From NCBI GenBank assembly GCA_018268935.1, contig JAFDVS010000067.1, positions 45,706-109,705 on the forward strand: a stretch of DNA of 64,000 nt. The letters run 5' to 3'. The notes below the pieces were generated by a model that saw only the letters and a list, made by a program, of their open reading frames with translations, was not told the origin of the DNA and ran no database searches. Below, piece by piece: positions 16,572-25,755 of the stretch (position 1 is its first letter; each line of letters starts with the position of its first letter). The DNA comes from Acidobacteriota bacterium. Lineage in GTDB: Bacteria > Acidobacteriota > Terriglobia > Bryobacterales > Bryobacteraceae. The position numbers and the translations under genes are program-made.

Positions 16572-18108
16572 TGGCGAGCTCCCTTACTTCGGCGACATTG
16601 CCGCCGGGGTTATGATTGACGCGCAACTCCACACCGGAGCGGCTCTGTTCCAGAATACGGGCGTTGGCTTGGCTGACAAACGGCAGGAAGGTCTTCGTGT
16701 ACACGCCCATCCAAACCATCAGGATCAGCAGAGGCAGCGCGGCCGCAAGCTCACGAGCATTGATGTCGTGCATATGCCCCTTGAGATGTTCGTTCGTCTC
16801 ACCGAGGAAGGAGCGCTGGTACATCCACAGCATGTAGCCGGCGGAGAGAATCACGCCAGTGGCTGCGAATGCAGTCCAGTAGATGTTCACCTGTGCCGAG
16901 CCCTGCAGCACCAGGAATTCGCCGATGAAGTTGTTCAGAGTCGGAAGGCCGATGCTGGCCAGCGTGGTGATCAGAAAGACGGTGGCCAGGCCAGGCGAAA
17001 TATTCGCCACCCCGCCGTAATCCTTGATCTCCAGCGAGTGAGTACGCTCGTAGAGGTATCCCACTAGCATGAAGAGGGCGCCCGTGGAGATGCCGTGATT
17101 CAGCATCTGGTACACCGCGCCGTCCAGGCCGTTCTGATTGAACGAGAAGATGCCGAGTACAACGAAACCAAGGTGGCTCACTGAGGAGTACGCCACCAGC
17201 TTCTTCATGTTTGGCTGCACGAGCGCCACCAGCGCGCCGTAGATGATCCCGATGATCGCCAGTACCACGATGTAGGGCGCACATTCGCGGGCCGCGCTGG
17301 GGAACATAGGCAGGCAGAATCGCACGATACCGTACGTTCCCATCTTCAGCATGACGGCGGCCAGCATGATGGAGCCGGCCGTGGGTGCTTCCACGTGCGC
17401 GTCGGGCAACCACGTATGCAGCGGGAAGAGCGGCACCTTGATCGCGAAGGCGAAGAAGAAGGCCAGGAACAGCCACAGCTGTTCGGTGTGCGTGAACGTC
17501 AACCGGCCGCGCTGGATCAGATCCACCAGGTTCACGTAATCAAACGTGCCCCCTTTGTTGTAGAGGAAGATGATCGCCACCAGCATCAGCACCGAGCCGG
17601 CCATCGTGTAGAGGAAGAACTTCACTGCGGCGTAGATGCGCCGCTCGTGGCCCCAGACGCCGATCAGGAAGTACATCGGCACCAGGCAAACTTCCCAGAA
17701 CACGTAGAACAGGAACAGGTCGAGCGCGACGAATACGCCGATCAGCCCGAACTCAAGCAGAAGCAGGAAAGCGTAAAACTCTTTCACGCGGTCTTTGATG
17801 TAGTTCCAACTCACCAGCACGCAGATGGGCGTCATCAGCGTGGAGAGGATCACCAGCCACAGGCTCAGCCCGTCGATCGCCACGTGGTAACGGATCTCCG
17901 GCGACTGGATCCAAGGCACATCGGTGACAAACCAGTTGCCATTTCCCGAAGCGAAGAAGGGTCCGGTCAGGCCAAGCGACAACACAAACACGCCAAGCGT
18001 GAGCACCAGCGTTACCAGCCGGATGGCATTGGTGTTCGACTTGGGCAGAAAGAGGACCAGCAGGAAGCCGATCAGCGGAAGAGCGAGGACGAGGTTCAGT
18101 AAGCTCAC
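16561..18108 (-). CDS. nuoM: NADH-quinone oxidoreductase subunit M
   Basis: 515 residues from a GTG start at 18108. I chose the GTG because AGGAGGTG lies directly upstream and it overlaps the nuoL stop (GTGA); an in-frame ATG at 18171 would add an Arg/Cys-rich stretch unlike any NuoM. This proton-pumping antiporter-like subunit shows about 14 helices, FPLHTWLPDAHVEAPT, AYSSVSHLGFVVLG and a conserved Glu in the helix FWEVCLVPMYF. It sits in the membrane arm of complex I and is translationally coupled to nuoL and nuoN. Confidence 0.95.
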   Translation of the reverse strand: MSLLNLVLALPLIGFLLVLFLPKSNTNAIRLVTLVLTLGVFVLSLGLTGPFFASGNGNWFVTDVPWIQSPEIRYHVAIDGLSLWLVILSTLMTPICVLVSWNYIKDRVKEFYAFLLLLEFGLIGVFVALDLFLFYVFWEVCLVPMYFLIGVWGHERRIYAAVKFFLYTMAGSVLMLVAIIFLYNKGGTFDYVNLVDLIQRGRLTFTHTEQLWLFLAFFFAFAIKVPLFPLHTWLPDAHVEAPTAGSIMLAAVMLKMGTYGIVRFCLPMFPSAARECAPYIVVLAIIGIIYGALVALVQPNMKKLVAYSSVSHLGFVVLGIFSFNQNGLDGAVYQMLNHGISTGALFMLVGYLYERTHSLEIKDYGGVANISPGLATVFLITTLASIGLPTLNNFIGEFLVLQGSAQVNIYWTAFAATGVILSAGYMLWMYQRSFLGETNEHLKGHMHDINARELAAALPLLILMVWMGVYTKTFLPFVSQANARILEQSRSGVELRVNHNPGGNVAEVRELANGR

Positions 18109-19961
18109 TTCGCACCTCCTGCCATTACGCCGAGTACAACCAGCACGGCGACACCGCCTAGCGTTACCCATGCCGCGTAACTTCGAATATTGCCGGATTG
18201 CAGCGTTCGCAGGACTCCGCCAACCGAGCGGGATACGGTTGCCGTACCATTCACAATGCCGTCAATGATGCCCGCATCCACGATGCGCCAGAGCACGCTG
18301 CGCGAACCGCCCACCATCGGATTGACGACTGCGGCATCGTAGACTTCGTCAACGAAGTACTTGTTGTATACGAGCTTGTAGATGGGGCCGAGTGTGCCGG
18401 CGATCGAATCGGGAATGCCGGGACTGAGCACGTAGCAGACGTAAGCCAGTCCCATTCCAATGAAGCCAGCAACCACGGAGATCGCAACCAGCGTCAAATC
18501 GTGGCCCTCATGGCTCATCGGGAAGAGTGTCTCCAGGTAACGTGGGACATCGAAATACCAGCCGCCGCCAACCGACAGGACTGCCAGCACGGCGAGCGGT
18601 CCCCACATCACGAACGGGGATTCGTGCGGATGCGCATGACCACGATAAGAACCGAAGAACGTCATGAACATTGCGCGGGAAACATAGAAAGCGGTCATGC
18701 CCGCGGTAACAACGCCCACCCAGTACATCCAGGGATGATGGTGATGAGCAGCTAACAAGATCGCGTCTTTGGAATAATATCCGGCCAGGAAGGGGAACCC
18801 GGAAATCGCCAGCCACGCGCACGTTAATACCGTGAACGTGATCGGGATCTTCTTCATCAACCCGCCCATGTGCCGCATATCCTGCTCGCCATGCACCGCA
18901 TGGATTACGCTACCGGCGCCAAGGAACAACAGCGCCTTGAAGAACGCATGTGTCACCACGTGATAGATGCCGGCCGAAAACGCGCCCACGCCGCAAGCGA
19001 TGAACATATACCCAAGCTGCGATACCGTCGAGTACGCAAACACCTTCTTAATGTCGTATTGCGTCATGCCGATGGTCGCGGCCATCACGGCCGTGATCAA
19101 TCCGACAATCGCCACCACATCCATCGCCATCGGCGAACGCTCGAAAATCGTGGCCGAGCGGGCCACCATGTACACGCCGGCGGTCACCATCGTCGCCGCG
19201 TGGATGAGGGCGGATACCGGCGTCGGGCCTTCCATGGCGTCCGGTAGCCAAACATACAGTGGAACCTGCGCCGATTTGCCCGTGGCGCCGACGAACAGCA
19301 GCAATGCAATCGCCGTCAGCAGTCCCGCGCTCTGCTCCACCGGCATCGGTTTCACCGCTTCGAAGACCTTGCCGAAATCGAGCGAACCGAAATTCACCAC
19401 GATCAGAAACATCGCCAGGCAGAAGCCGAAGTCGCCGATGCGGTTCACGATGAACGCCTTCTTCGCCGCATCCCCAGCGCTCTTTTTCAAAATGTAGAAG
19501 CCGATCAGCAGATAGCTGCATAGACCCACACCTTCCCAACCCACAAACAGGATCAGGAAGTTGCCGCCCAGCACCAGCATCAGCATGAAGAACATGAACA
19601 GATTGAGGTAAGCGAAGAAGCGGTAATAGCCGCCTTCATGTTCCATGTAGCCGGTGGCGTAGATGTGAATCAGTGATCCGATGCCGGTCACCACCAGCAG
19701 CATCACGGCAGTAAGCCGGTCAACGGCGAGATCGAAGCCGACGCTCAGCGTGCCGCTCTCAAACCACGGAAAATAGCGTTCAACGTAAGCCGTTTCCAAC
19801 GAGCCCAAAGCCGACAGCGTCTTCAATACCCAGCCGAAGCTGAGCACCACCGACGCCACCGCAATCAGGCTCACAACCATCTTCGGCAGACGTTTGCCAA
19901 AGAGGCCGTTAATCAGGAATCCGGCGAGTGGAAGTGCGGGAATAAGCCAGAGATTTTGCAT
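18105..19961 (-). CDS. nuoL: NADH-quinone oxidoreductase subunit L
   Basis: 618 residues, the distal proton-pumping subunit of the complex I membrane arm with the long lateral helix near the C-terminus. Characteristic stretches are FVGWEGVGLCSYLLIGF, PLYVWLPDAMEGPTPVSALIHAATMV, AYSTVSQLGYMF and YYSKDAIL. Length is usual (E. coli 613). It starts 2 bases after the nuoK stop and ends inside the nuoM start. Nothing in the sequence suggests a Na+/H+ antiporter (Mrp) protein instead; the complete flanking nuo genes settle this. Confidence 0.97.
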   Translation of the reverse strand: MQNLWLIPALPLAGFLINGLFGKRLPKMVVSLIAVASVVLSFGWVLKTLSALGSLETAYVERYFPWFESGTLSVGFDLAVDRLTAVMLLVVTGIGSLIHIYATGYMEHEGGYYRFFAYLNLFMFFMLMLVLGGNFLILFVGWEGVGLCSYLLIGFYILKKSAGDAAKKAFIVNRIGDFGFCLAMFLIVVNFGSLDFGKVFEAVKPMPVEQSAGLLTAIALLLFVGATGKSAQVPLYVWLPDAMEGPTPVSALIHAATMVTAGVYMVARSATIFERSPMAMDVVAIVGLITAVMAATIGMTQYDIKKVFAYSTVSQLGYMFIACGVGAFSAGIYHVVTHAFFKALLFLGAGSVIHAVHGEQDMRHMGGLMKKIPITFTVLTCAWLAISGFPFLAGYYSKDAILLAAHHHHPWMYWVGVVTAGMTAFYVSRAMFMTFFGSYRGHAHPHESPFVMWGPLAVLAVLSVGGGWYFDVPRYLETLFPMSHEGHDLTLVAISVVAGFIGMGLAYVCYVLSPGIPDSIAGTLGPIYKLVYNKYFVDEVYDAAVVNPMVGGSRSVLWRIVDAGIIDGIVNGTATVSRSVGGVLRTLQSGNIRSYAAWVTLGGVAVLVVLGVMAGGAK

Positions 19962-19963
19962 GG

Positions 19964-20275
19964 TCAGTTCTTGAGCGAGTTCACTTCGTCAATGGCAAGC
20001 GTGGCGCGGTTCTTGAATACGGTAAGTATGATCGCAAGCCCCACGGCGGCTTCAGCGGCGGCCACCACCATCACAAAAAATGAGAAGATGTGGCCGTCCA
20101 CCTGCCGCAGATGATAACTGAAGGCAATGAATGAAAGATTCACGGCATTCAGCATCAGCTCGATGGACATGAATACGGTTATGATGTTGCGGCGGAAGAT
20201 GAACCCCGCCACGCCCAGCGCGAACAGGATGGCGCTGAGGGTCAGATACCAATTGAGAGGAACCGATTGGGGCAT
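19964..20275 (-). CDS. nuoK: NADH-quinone oxidoreductase subunit K
   Basis: 103 residues with three membrane helices and the family core SIELMLNAVNLSFIAFS, whose Glu is a conserved residue of the proton path, then VMVVAAAEAAVGLAI with the second conserved Glu. Size matches the family (about 100). It begins 3 bases after nuoJ and ends 2 bases before nuoL, so it is inside the nuo operon. It sits between NuoJ and NuoN in the membrane arm. Confidence 0.96.
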   Translation of the reverse strand: MPQSVPLNWYLTLSAILFALGVAGFIFRRNIITVFMSIELMLNAVNLSFIAFSYHLRQVDGHIFSFFVMVVAAAEAAVGLAIILTVFKNRATLAIDEVNSLKN

Positions 20276-20278
20276 CCG

Positions 20279-20776
20279 TTATATCTCCTTGCGGGCAAGC
20301 ACCACGGCGCCCAGAATGGCTATCAGGATAAGGACGGAAGTAACTTCGAACGGCAGCAGATACTCGGTGAACAGCTTCTTGCCGATGGCCTGCGCCGTTC
20401 CGCCCGTGAATGCGCCGAACTTCACCGGTTCGCTCCGCGGCAGCAGAGCTTGGATGAGAAAGCTGATCGCCATCAGAAATCCGATCAGCGCCGGCAGGCC
20501 CAGCAACTTCGCAAACGTGGATCTGCTTTTGCGTGTTTCCGATCCGGCGTTTAACAGCATGATGACGAACACAAACAGCACCATGATGGCGCCCGCGTAC
20601 ACGATCATCTGCGCCGCGGCCAGGAACTCCGCACCCAGCAGCAGGTACAGCACCGCCAGCGAGCCCATCACGCCAATCAGTGAAAGCGCGCTCGAAATCG
20701 GATGAGTCTGCACCACCAGGTTGATGCCGCAGGCGACTGCGATCGCCGCGAAGAGGAAGAACAGGATTGCGTCCAT
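20279..20776 (-). CDS. nuoJ: NADH-quinone oxidoreductase subunit J
   Basis: 165 residues with five predicted membrane helices and the NuoJ signature HPISSALSLIGVMGSLAVLYLLL followed by AQMIVYAGAIMVLFVFVIMLL; the latter is helix 3, which shifts during turnover. It starts 3 bases after the nuoH stop, so the usual nuoI between H and J is absent here. Length and motifs are normal for the family. Confidence 0.95.
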   Translation of the reverse strand: MDAILFFLFAAIAVACGINLVVQTHPISSALSLIGVMGSLAVLYLLLGAEFLAAAQMIVYAGAIMVLFVFVIMLLNAGSETRKSRSTFAKLLGLPALIGFLMAISFLIQALLPRSEPVKFGAFTGGTAQAIGKKLFTEYLLPFEVTSVLILIAILGAVVLARKEI

Positions 20777-20779
20777 TTC

Positions 20780-22003
20780 TTATTTCCCAAGTGCCACAAT
20801 CAGGCCCGTGGCCAGCAGTTGGACAATCGCCACCGGAAACAGGAACGTCCAGGTGAACCGCATCAGTTGATCGAAGCGGAAGCGCGGCAATGTGCCGCGA
20901 ACCCAGATGTAAAGGAACAGGATCGCGCCCACTTTGGCCGCGAACCAGAACACCGGATGCAACGCCCCGCCAATTGCCAGCAGCGGAGCCGGCAGAAACG
21001 TCAGGTACTTCAGCGAGAACACTCCGGCCAGGCCGAATGCCACCACGCCGAACACCGGAAACGTGTACTTGTCCCAGGTGCGTGTCGCCAGCGTCTGCAT
21101 GCCGTGAAAGAACAACAACAAACCCGCGCCGGCAAACAGCAGAATCGGCACTACGCTCGCCACCGGTTCCGGAAACGCCGGATTCCAGCCACCCAGATAC
21201 AGGTGTGTCGCCAGCGCCGAAATCGTCACCATGTTCACATACTCCGCGGTGAAAAACGCGGCGAAACAGGTGCTGGAATACTCGGTGTGGAATCCCGCCA
21301 CCAGTTCGTTTTCTGCTTCCGGCAGATCGAAGGGGATACGGTTGGTTTCCGCGAATGCCGCGATCATGAAAATGATGAACGCGATGATCTGCGGAGCAGG
21401 GCCCTGGAAAATGAACCACCTCGGAATCACACCGAAATAGAACCCCGACTGCATCTCCGCGATTTCCCGAAGGCTCAGCGTGTTCGCAATCAGCAGCGGC
21501 GAAACCAGAGCCAATGACATCGGCAGTTCGTAGCTGATCATCTGCGCTGAACTGCGAAGGCCGCCCAGCAGTGAATACTTGTTATTCGATGCCCATCCGC
21601 CCAGCGCCACGCCATACACGCTCATTGCGCTCACGGCCAGAATGACCAGAACACCCATGTTCACGTTGGCCAGTTCCAGATAGGTCTTGTAGCCGAACAG
21701 CTCGATCTGCGTCCCAAACGGCACCACGGAGATCGAGATTAGCGCCAGCGCCACTGCCAGAAACGGCGCCAGCAGGTAATAGAACTTGTTGACCTGAGAC
21801 GGAATGACGCCTTCTTTCGTCACCAGCTTGATGAGATCCGAAAGAGGCTGCAGCAAGCCGTGCGGTCCCACACGATAGGGCCCGATACGCAGCTGGATGT
21901 GCGCCAGCACCTTGCGTTCAATCCAAACCAGGTATGCGGCAAGAGTGAGAAGAACGAAGGCCACTAATGCGGCCTTGATCAGGCTGATGATGATGAATTC
22001 CAT
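20780..22003 (-). CDS. nuoH: NADH-quinone oxidoreductase subunit H
   Basis: 407 residues with eight or nine membrane helices. NuoH forms the quinone-site roof between the membrane and peripheral arms. Diagnostic segments are WIERKVLAHIQLRIGPYRVGPHGLLQPLSDLIKL, which contains the conserved Glu and Arg residues, and AETNRIPFDLPEAENELVAGFHTEYS, the acidic loop at the quinone cavity. It is 12 bases from nuoG. The C-terminus is longer than E. coli NuoH (325), with an extra pair of helices after WVRGTLPRFRFDQLM. Confidence 0.96.
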   Translation of the reverse strand: MEFIIISLIKAALVAFVLLTLAAYLVWIERKVLAHIQLRIGPYRVGPHGLLQPLSDLIKLVTKEGVIPSQVNKFYYLLAPFLAVALALISISVVPFGTQIELFGYKTYLELANVNMGVLVILAVSAMSVYGVALGGWASNNKYSLLGGLRSSAQMISYELPMSLALVSPLLIANTLSLREIAEMQSGFYFGVIPRWFIFQGPAPQIIAFIIFMIAAFAETNRIPFDLPEAENELVAGFHTEYSSTCFAAFFTAEYVNMVTISALATHLYLGGWNPAFPEPVASVVPILLFAGAGLLLFFHGMQTLATRTWDKYTFPVFGVVAFGLAGVFSLKYLTFLPAPLLAIGGALHPVFWFAAKVGAILFLYIWVRGTLPRFRFDQLMRFTWTFLFPVAIVQLLATGLIVALGK

Positions 22004-22015
22004 GCGATTTCCGGC

Positions 22016-24097
22016 TTACGGACGGTACAACTGCCCGGGGTACTCCATGACCGACGTCAACTTCTTCGAGTAGCGGCCCAGAGAGCCGGAAGTGAACAGA
22101 GTGTTTCCGGCGGATTGGATGAGATCCGGGCGGGGCGTGACAGGCACCCGACCGTTGAGCGGGCTGGTTTGGGCCGCTTGCCCGGTAGCGATGATTGGCA
22201 AAGGAATATTATACCCGCTCACGGACGAGCGGATTTCGTCAAACACGTTGCTGGGCGACCAGATGCCGAGGTTCAGTTTCATCTCCCTGGCAATCAGGCC
22301 CATGATCTCCAGATCAGGCTTCGAGCCCATCGTCTGTCCGGCGGCATGCAGCTTCTGAACTTCGCCCGTCACATTCGTTACCGTGCCCGATTTCTCATAC
22401 GCACTGGCGGCCGGCAGCACGATATCCGCCTGCTTCGCGGTCTCGGTGAGGAACATCTCCTGCACCACGACAAATGCGTTCTTCGCTGCCAGCGTGCCAC
22501 GGGAGAGCGGGTTGGCGCCCACTACCCACAGCAGATCCAGGTCCGCTGCAGCCAGGATCTCCGGGAGCGCAAGTCCGGGATTCGCCACCGGCTTCAGCCC
22601 AGGGCCGAGGTCCGGCAGCAAGCCCATGTCCACCGCGCCGCGCGAATTCGAATAGTCCATCAGGCAGACATACTTCACTGGAATGCCCAGCGAATCGCCG
22701 AAGGCCACCAGTTTCCTCACGGCGTCGCCCTTCACGGACGGCCCGTAGAGAATCACCAGCGATTTTTCCTTCGCGAGTTGCTCCCGAAGCGACTCAACTG
22801 CAGGCAGCTCTTTGCCCGCCTCGGCGCGCAACGCTGCTACCGCGATCTTGTCTTCGCGCACCGGCCCCTGCGTCACCGTGTAGATATCGGCTTGGTGATG
22901 CCGCGTATTGGCGCGCAGTTGGAACGCCAGGAATGGATGCTCCTGCGACAGGTCGGACCCGACAATCAGCGCGGCAGGAGTCTCATACAGGTCCTGGGTC
23001 GTGGACAGCGCGTCCGTTTTGCCGCTCAGTGCATCGATCAGCGTAACCACGTCGCCGGAACGGTGATGGTCGATATTGTTTGTGCCCAGCCCTTCGCGGG
23101 CGAACTTCTGCAGGAAGAAATTCTCTTCGTTCGTGGTCTTGGTGGAACCGATTACGCCAATCTTCCCGCCGCGGCCTTTCACTTCGGCGAACTTCTTCGC
23201 CACCGCGTCCAGCGCCTTTGACCAGCTCACTTCTTCCAGTTTCCCGTTGACCTTCATCAGCGGGGAAGTGAGCCGCTCCGGATGCTCGATGAAATCGAAT
23301 CCGTACCGGCCTTTGATGCAGAGGAACTCGCCGTTGATACCGCTGCGGTCCCGATTGTTGCCGCGGATCACCTTATCGTTCCGCACGCCGAGAGTAGTCT
23401 TGCAGCCATTCGAACAGAACGTGCAAATTGTCCCTACGTGCTTCATCTCCCACGGACGCGTCTGATATCGGTACGTGCCCGAAGTCAGCGCGCCCACCGG
23501 GCAGATGTCGATGCACATGCCGCATTCATCGCATTCCAGGTGATCACCGTGCGAAGGAGCGATCTCACTCAGCACGCCGCGATTCACAATTCCCAATGCG
23601 CCCACGCCCATGCCTTCATTGCAGACACGCACGCAGCGGTAGCAAAGAATGCAGCGCGGGCCGTCATAGAACACCACCGGCGACCACTGCTTCTCATCCA
23701 CATGGTGCTTATTTTCCGTGAAGCGGCTTTCGCCGGCCCCGTAGCGGAACACCATGTCCTGCAGTTCGCACTCGCCGCCTTTGTCGCAAACGGGACAATC
23801 GAGCGGATGGTTCGTCAACAGAAATTCGAGAGTGGTTTTGCGAGCCTTCCGCACCTGCTCGGATTCGGTTTGGATCACCATCCCCTCGCCTACCGGCAAT
23901 GTACAGGCCGCTTGCAGCTTGGGGAATTTTTCCACCTCAACCAGGCACATGCGGCAGGCGGCTTGTAGCGAATAGCCTTCGTAATAGCAAAATGCAGGAA
24001 TCTCGATCCCTGCCTTCTTCGCTGCGTCGATGACCAACGTTCCCGGTGGAGCCTGCACACTCCTTCCGTTGATGGTAAGGTTGACGAGATCACCCAT
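22016..24097 (-). CDS. nuoG: NADH-quinone oxidoreductase subunit G
   Basis: 693 residues of the complex I peripheral arm. It carries the [2Fe-2S] site (C37, C48, C51, C65), the His-ligated [4Fe-4S] site (HPLDCPVC...GGEC), two ferredoxin-type clusters (CILCYRCVRVC and CDECGMCIDICP), and CTFCSNGC with a later FLC that could hold the optional N7 cluster. The rest is an inactive molybdopterin-oxidoreductase fold. It passes electrons from NuoF towards NuoI/NuoB. It is the first gene of this operon, about 83 bases downstream of the predicted start of transcription. nuoE and nuoF, usual upstream neighbours, are missing here. Confidence 0.95.
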   Translation of the reverse strand: MGDLVNLTINGRSVQAPPGTLVIDAAKKAGIEIPAFCYYEGYSLQAACRMCLVEVEKFPKLQAACTLPVGEGMVIQTESEQVRKARKTTLEFLLTNHPLDCPVCDKGGECELQDMVFRYGAGESRFTENKHHVDEKQWSPVVFYDGPRCILCYRCVRVCNEGMGVGALGIVNRGVLSEIAPSHGDHLECDECGMCIDICPVGALTSGTYRYQTRPWEMKHVGTICTFCSNGCKTTLGVRNDKVIRGNNRDRSGINGEFLCIKGRYGFDFIEHPERLTSPLMKVNGKLEEVSWSKALDAVAKKFAEVKGRGGKIGVIGSTKTTNEENFFLQKFAREGLGTNNIDHHRSGDVVTLIDALSGKTDALSTTQDLYETPAALIVGSDLSQEHPFLAFQLRANTRHHQADIYTVTQGPVREDKIAVAALRAEAGKELPAVESLREQLAKEKSLVILYGPSVKGDAVRKLVAFGDSLGIPVKYVCLMDYSNSRGAVDMGLLPDLGPGLKPVANPGLALPEILAAADLDLLWVVGANPLSRGTLAAKNAFVVVQEMFLTETAKQADIVLPAASAYEKSGTVTNVTGEVQKLHAAGQTMGSKPDLEIMGLIAREMKLNLGIWSPSNVFDEIRSSVSGYNIPLPIIATGQAAQTSPLNGRVPVTPRPDLIQSAGNTLFTSGSLGRYSKKLTSVMEYPGQLYRP

Positions 24098-24186
24098 GTG
24101 ACTGATAGTTTCTCCCTGAAAGAGCGCGTGGGGAGGACCGTAAGCACGAATCCCCTGCGATGTGGGCAGGCACGGCCCAACCCTTG

Positions 24187-24216
24187 ATTATGATGAGGTC
24201 CGCGAAAGGGTGTCAA
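24187..24216 (-). promoter_or_regulatory. Sigma-70-type promoter of the nuo operon
   Basis: Perfect -35 TTGACA (24211-24216) and -10 CATAAT (24187-24192) with an 18-base spacer, facing nuoG. Transcription should begin near 24180, giving a leader of about 83 bases. This is the best consensus promoter in the window. Confidence 0.75.
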
Positions 24217-24274
24217 ACGCGAACACTATTAATTACGCCAAGAAGAAAATATAGCATGAGTGGCGGCAAACCCA

Positions 24275-25057
24275 TCATCGGCGCCGCATGATCCATAGCC
24301 CGCATCCCGCCAGCAGCACCATCGAAATCGTCCCCGGTTCCGGTACATCCGGCGTCGTGTCGATGTCCTGCCCGAAGCGGATGTTGTCGATTCCAATCAG
24401 TTCGCTCGTGTCGCCCAGGTTGTTGGCGTCGATCAGGATTGAGATCCAGTTGCCTCGAATCGGTGTGCCGAAGCTATACGCTGAGTGGGTCGGCCCGTTC
24501 CCCAGGATGGTCGCGTTTTGGTCATACAACACCCGGTTCTGCGCCGGAAAGAATCCGTTGAACTGTGCGTCGTACACCGAAACCGAGTCGATGACGTAAT
24601 CAGTTTCGTTCCAACCGCCGAGATCAAACCCGTAGAGAACCACTTCGAATCCGGGATCGGCAATCAAGTCCACCAGCAGATAGTTATAGTTATTACCGAC
24701 CGGCTGCGCTGTGCTGCCCTGGTACAACACCCGGTCCAGGTCGCCGTAGTTGTAACGCCACAACGACGCTCCACCCGTAAAAATGGAAAAAGGGCCATAG
24801 GAGACCTGTACGTTGGGAGTGAATCCCTCAGCGCCGACTCCATAGCCGAAGGTAACCGTGCCGTTTGTGGTTGACGTGCTGGTGACGTTGTCTCCGTAAG
24901 TCTGGTCGATGCCAAAGCCTTCCGGAAAATCCTCAGATACCGGATAGTTCCCGACATCCGTGATGCTAAAGGTGAGGATTGTGGCTCCCGCCGGTGGGGT
25001 CAAGGCGAATACCGCCAAGCCAAAAAGAGAGAGAAGAATCGTTTTCGTACGTCGCAT
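24275..25057 (-). CDS. PEP-CTERM sorting-domain secreted protein
   Basis: 260 residues from ATG 25057 (MRRTKTILLSLFGLAVFALTPPAGA), chosen because it gives a clean signal peptide and has AAGAGGG about 8 bases upstream. The mature part is rich in Gly, Asn, Tyr and beta-strand sequence (DVGNYPVSEDFPEGFGIDQTYG, GGWNETDYVIDSVSVYDA). It ends with VPEPGTISMVLLAGCGLWIMRRR: PEP motif, membrane helix and basic tail, the signal cut by the exosortase system for surface or EPS delivery. No exosortase gene is in the window. It lies downstream of the next gene on the same strand; its ligand or structural role is unknown. Confidence 0.85.
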   Translation of the reverse strand: MRRTKTILLSLFGLAVFALTPPAGATILTFSITDVGNYPVSEDFPEGFGIDQTYGDNVTSTSTTNGTVTFGYGVGAEGFTPNVQVSYGPFSIFTGGASLWRYNYGDLDRVLYQGSTAQPVGNNYNYLLVDLIADPGFEVVLYGFDLGGWNETDYVIDSVSVYDAQFNGFFPAQNRVLYDQNATILGNGPTHSAYSFGTPIRGNWISILIDANNLGDTSELIGIDNIRFGQDIDTTPDVPEPGTISMVLLAGCGLWIMRRR

Positions 25058-25113
25058 TGAGAAAGCCCTCTTACTGACAATGAGTAACCAGGTCATTCCA
25101 TCACGCGATATTT

Positions 25114-25650
25114 TCAGGCTGCGCTCTCCCAAACGGTCTCAACCCGTTCCACATCGACTGTCAGCCATCCATTGCGTACCTGAGCGGAGTATCCCATTGC
25201 TAATCCCTCAGGCAGCCATCGGTGGATAACCGAAGTCCAATCTCCGGGCAGCGCCGGACTTTCGACAAAAATTCGCCCCCTCGTGGCTAAGCGTGCCAAC
25301 ATATCCCGAAATAGACCTTGCGTCAGAAAGCATCGCGCCACAATCAGGTCGAACCGGTCTCTGGATTGCCACAACTCATCCTTGAGGGCCTCACAGTTCG
25401 TCAGCCGGTTGTGCATCGCGCTACGTGTGAAACGATCCGCTGCCCCGCTGCCTAGCTCAAACGCAGTGGCATGTTCGGCGAAAGACGCGGCTGCTACTAA
25501 CGCGGCAGGAGCCGCTGCATCGCCCACTGAGGCGAACCGCCGGCACTCTGTGAATGGCACTTGGCGCAGGAATTGACGCGTGTTGGGTGCCTGCGGCCAT
25601 CCGAAGTCCCAGGCGCCACTGTCCAAGCCTTCAATCTTCACTTGCATCAT
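25114..25650 (-). CDS. Hypothetical protein resembling a degenerate SAM methyltransferase
   Basis: 178 residues, no recognised family. A Rossmann-like pattern can be followed: a hydrophobic strand with RRFASVGD in place of the usual GxGxG loop, then DRFDLIVARCFL resembling methyltransferase motif IV, and RGRIFVESPAL. The overall outline resembles RsmG-type methyltransferases, but the SAM-binding glycines are largely missing, so activity is doubtful. The start has GTGAGGATCG upstream. It is 56 bases before the PEP-CTERM gene on the same strand and divergent from the SDR gene. Confidence 0.5.
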   Translation of the reverse strand: MMQVKIEGLDSGAWDFGWPQAPNTRQFLRQVPFTECRRFASVGDAAAPAALVAAASFAEHATAFELGSGAADRFTRSAMHNRLTNCEALKDELWQSRDRFDLIVARCFLTQGLFRDMLARLATRGRIFVESPALPGDWTSVIHRWLPEGLAMGYSAQVRNGWLTVDVERVETVWESAA

Positions 25651-25755
25651 CGATCCTCACTCCATTACGCGGAGCGAGCCTCCTTAATGGCTCATGCGGA
25701 AAACGAGTTGCTAAGTTCTCAACCGTGGCCAGGATTTGCGTCATAGTAGATAGCC

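Noticed and set aside
20777..20779. Missed nuoI between nuoH and nuoJ
   Set aside because: Only three bases separate them; no ferredoxin-type frame exists on either strand at this junction.
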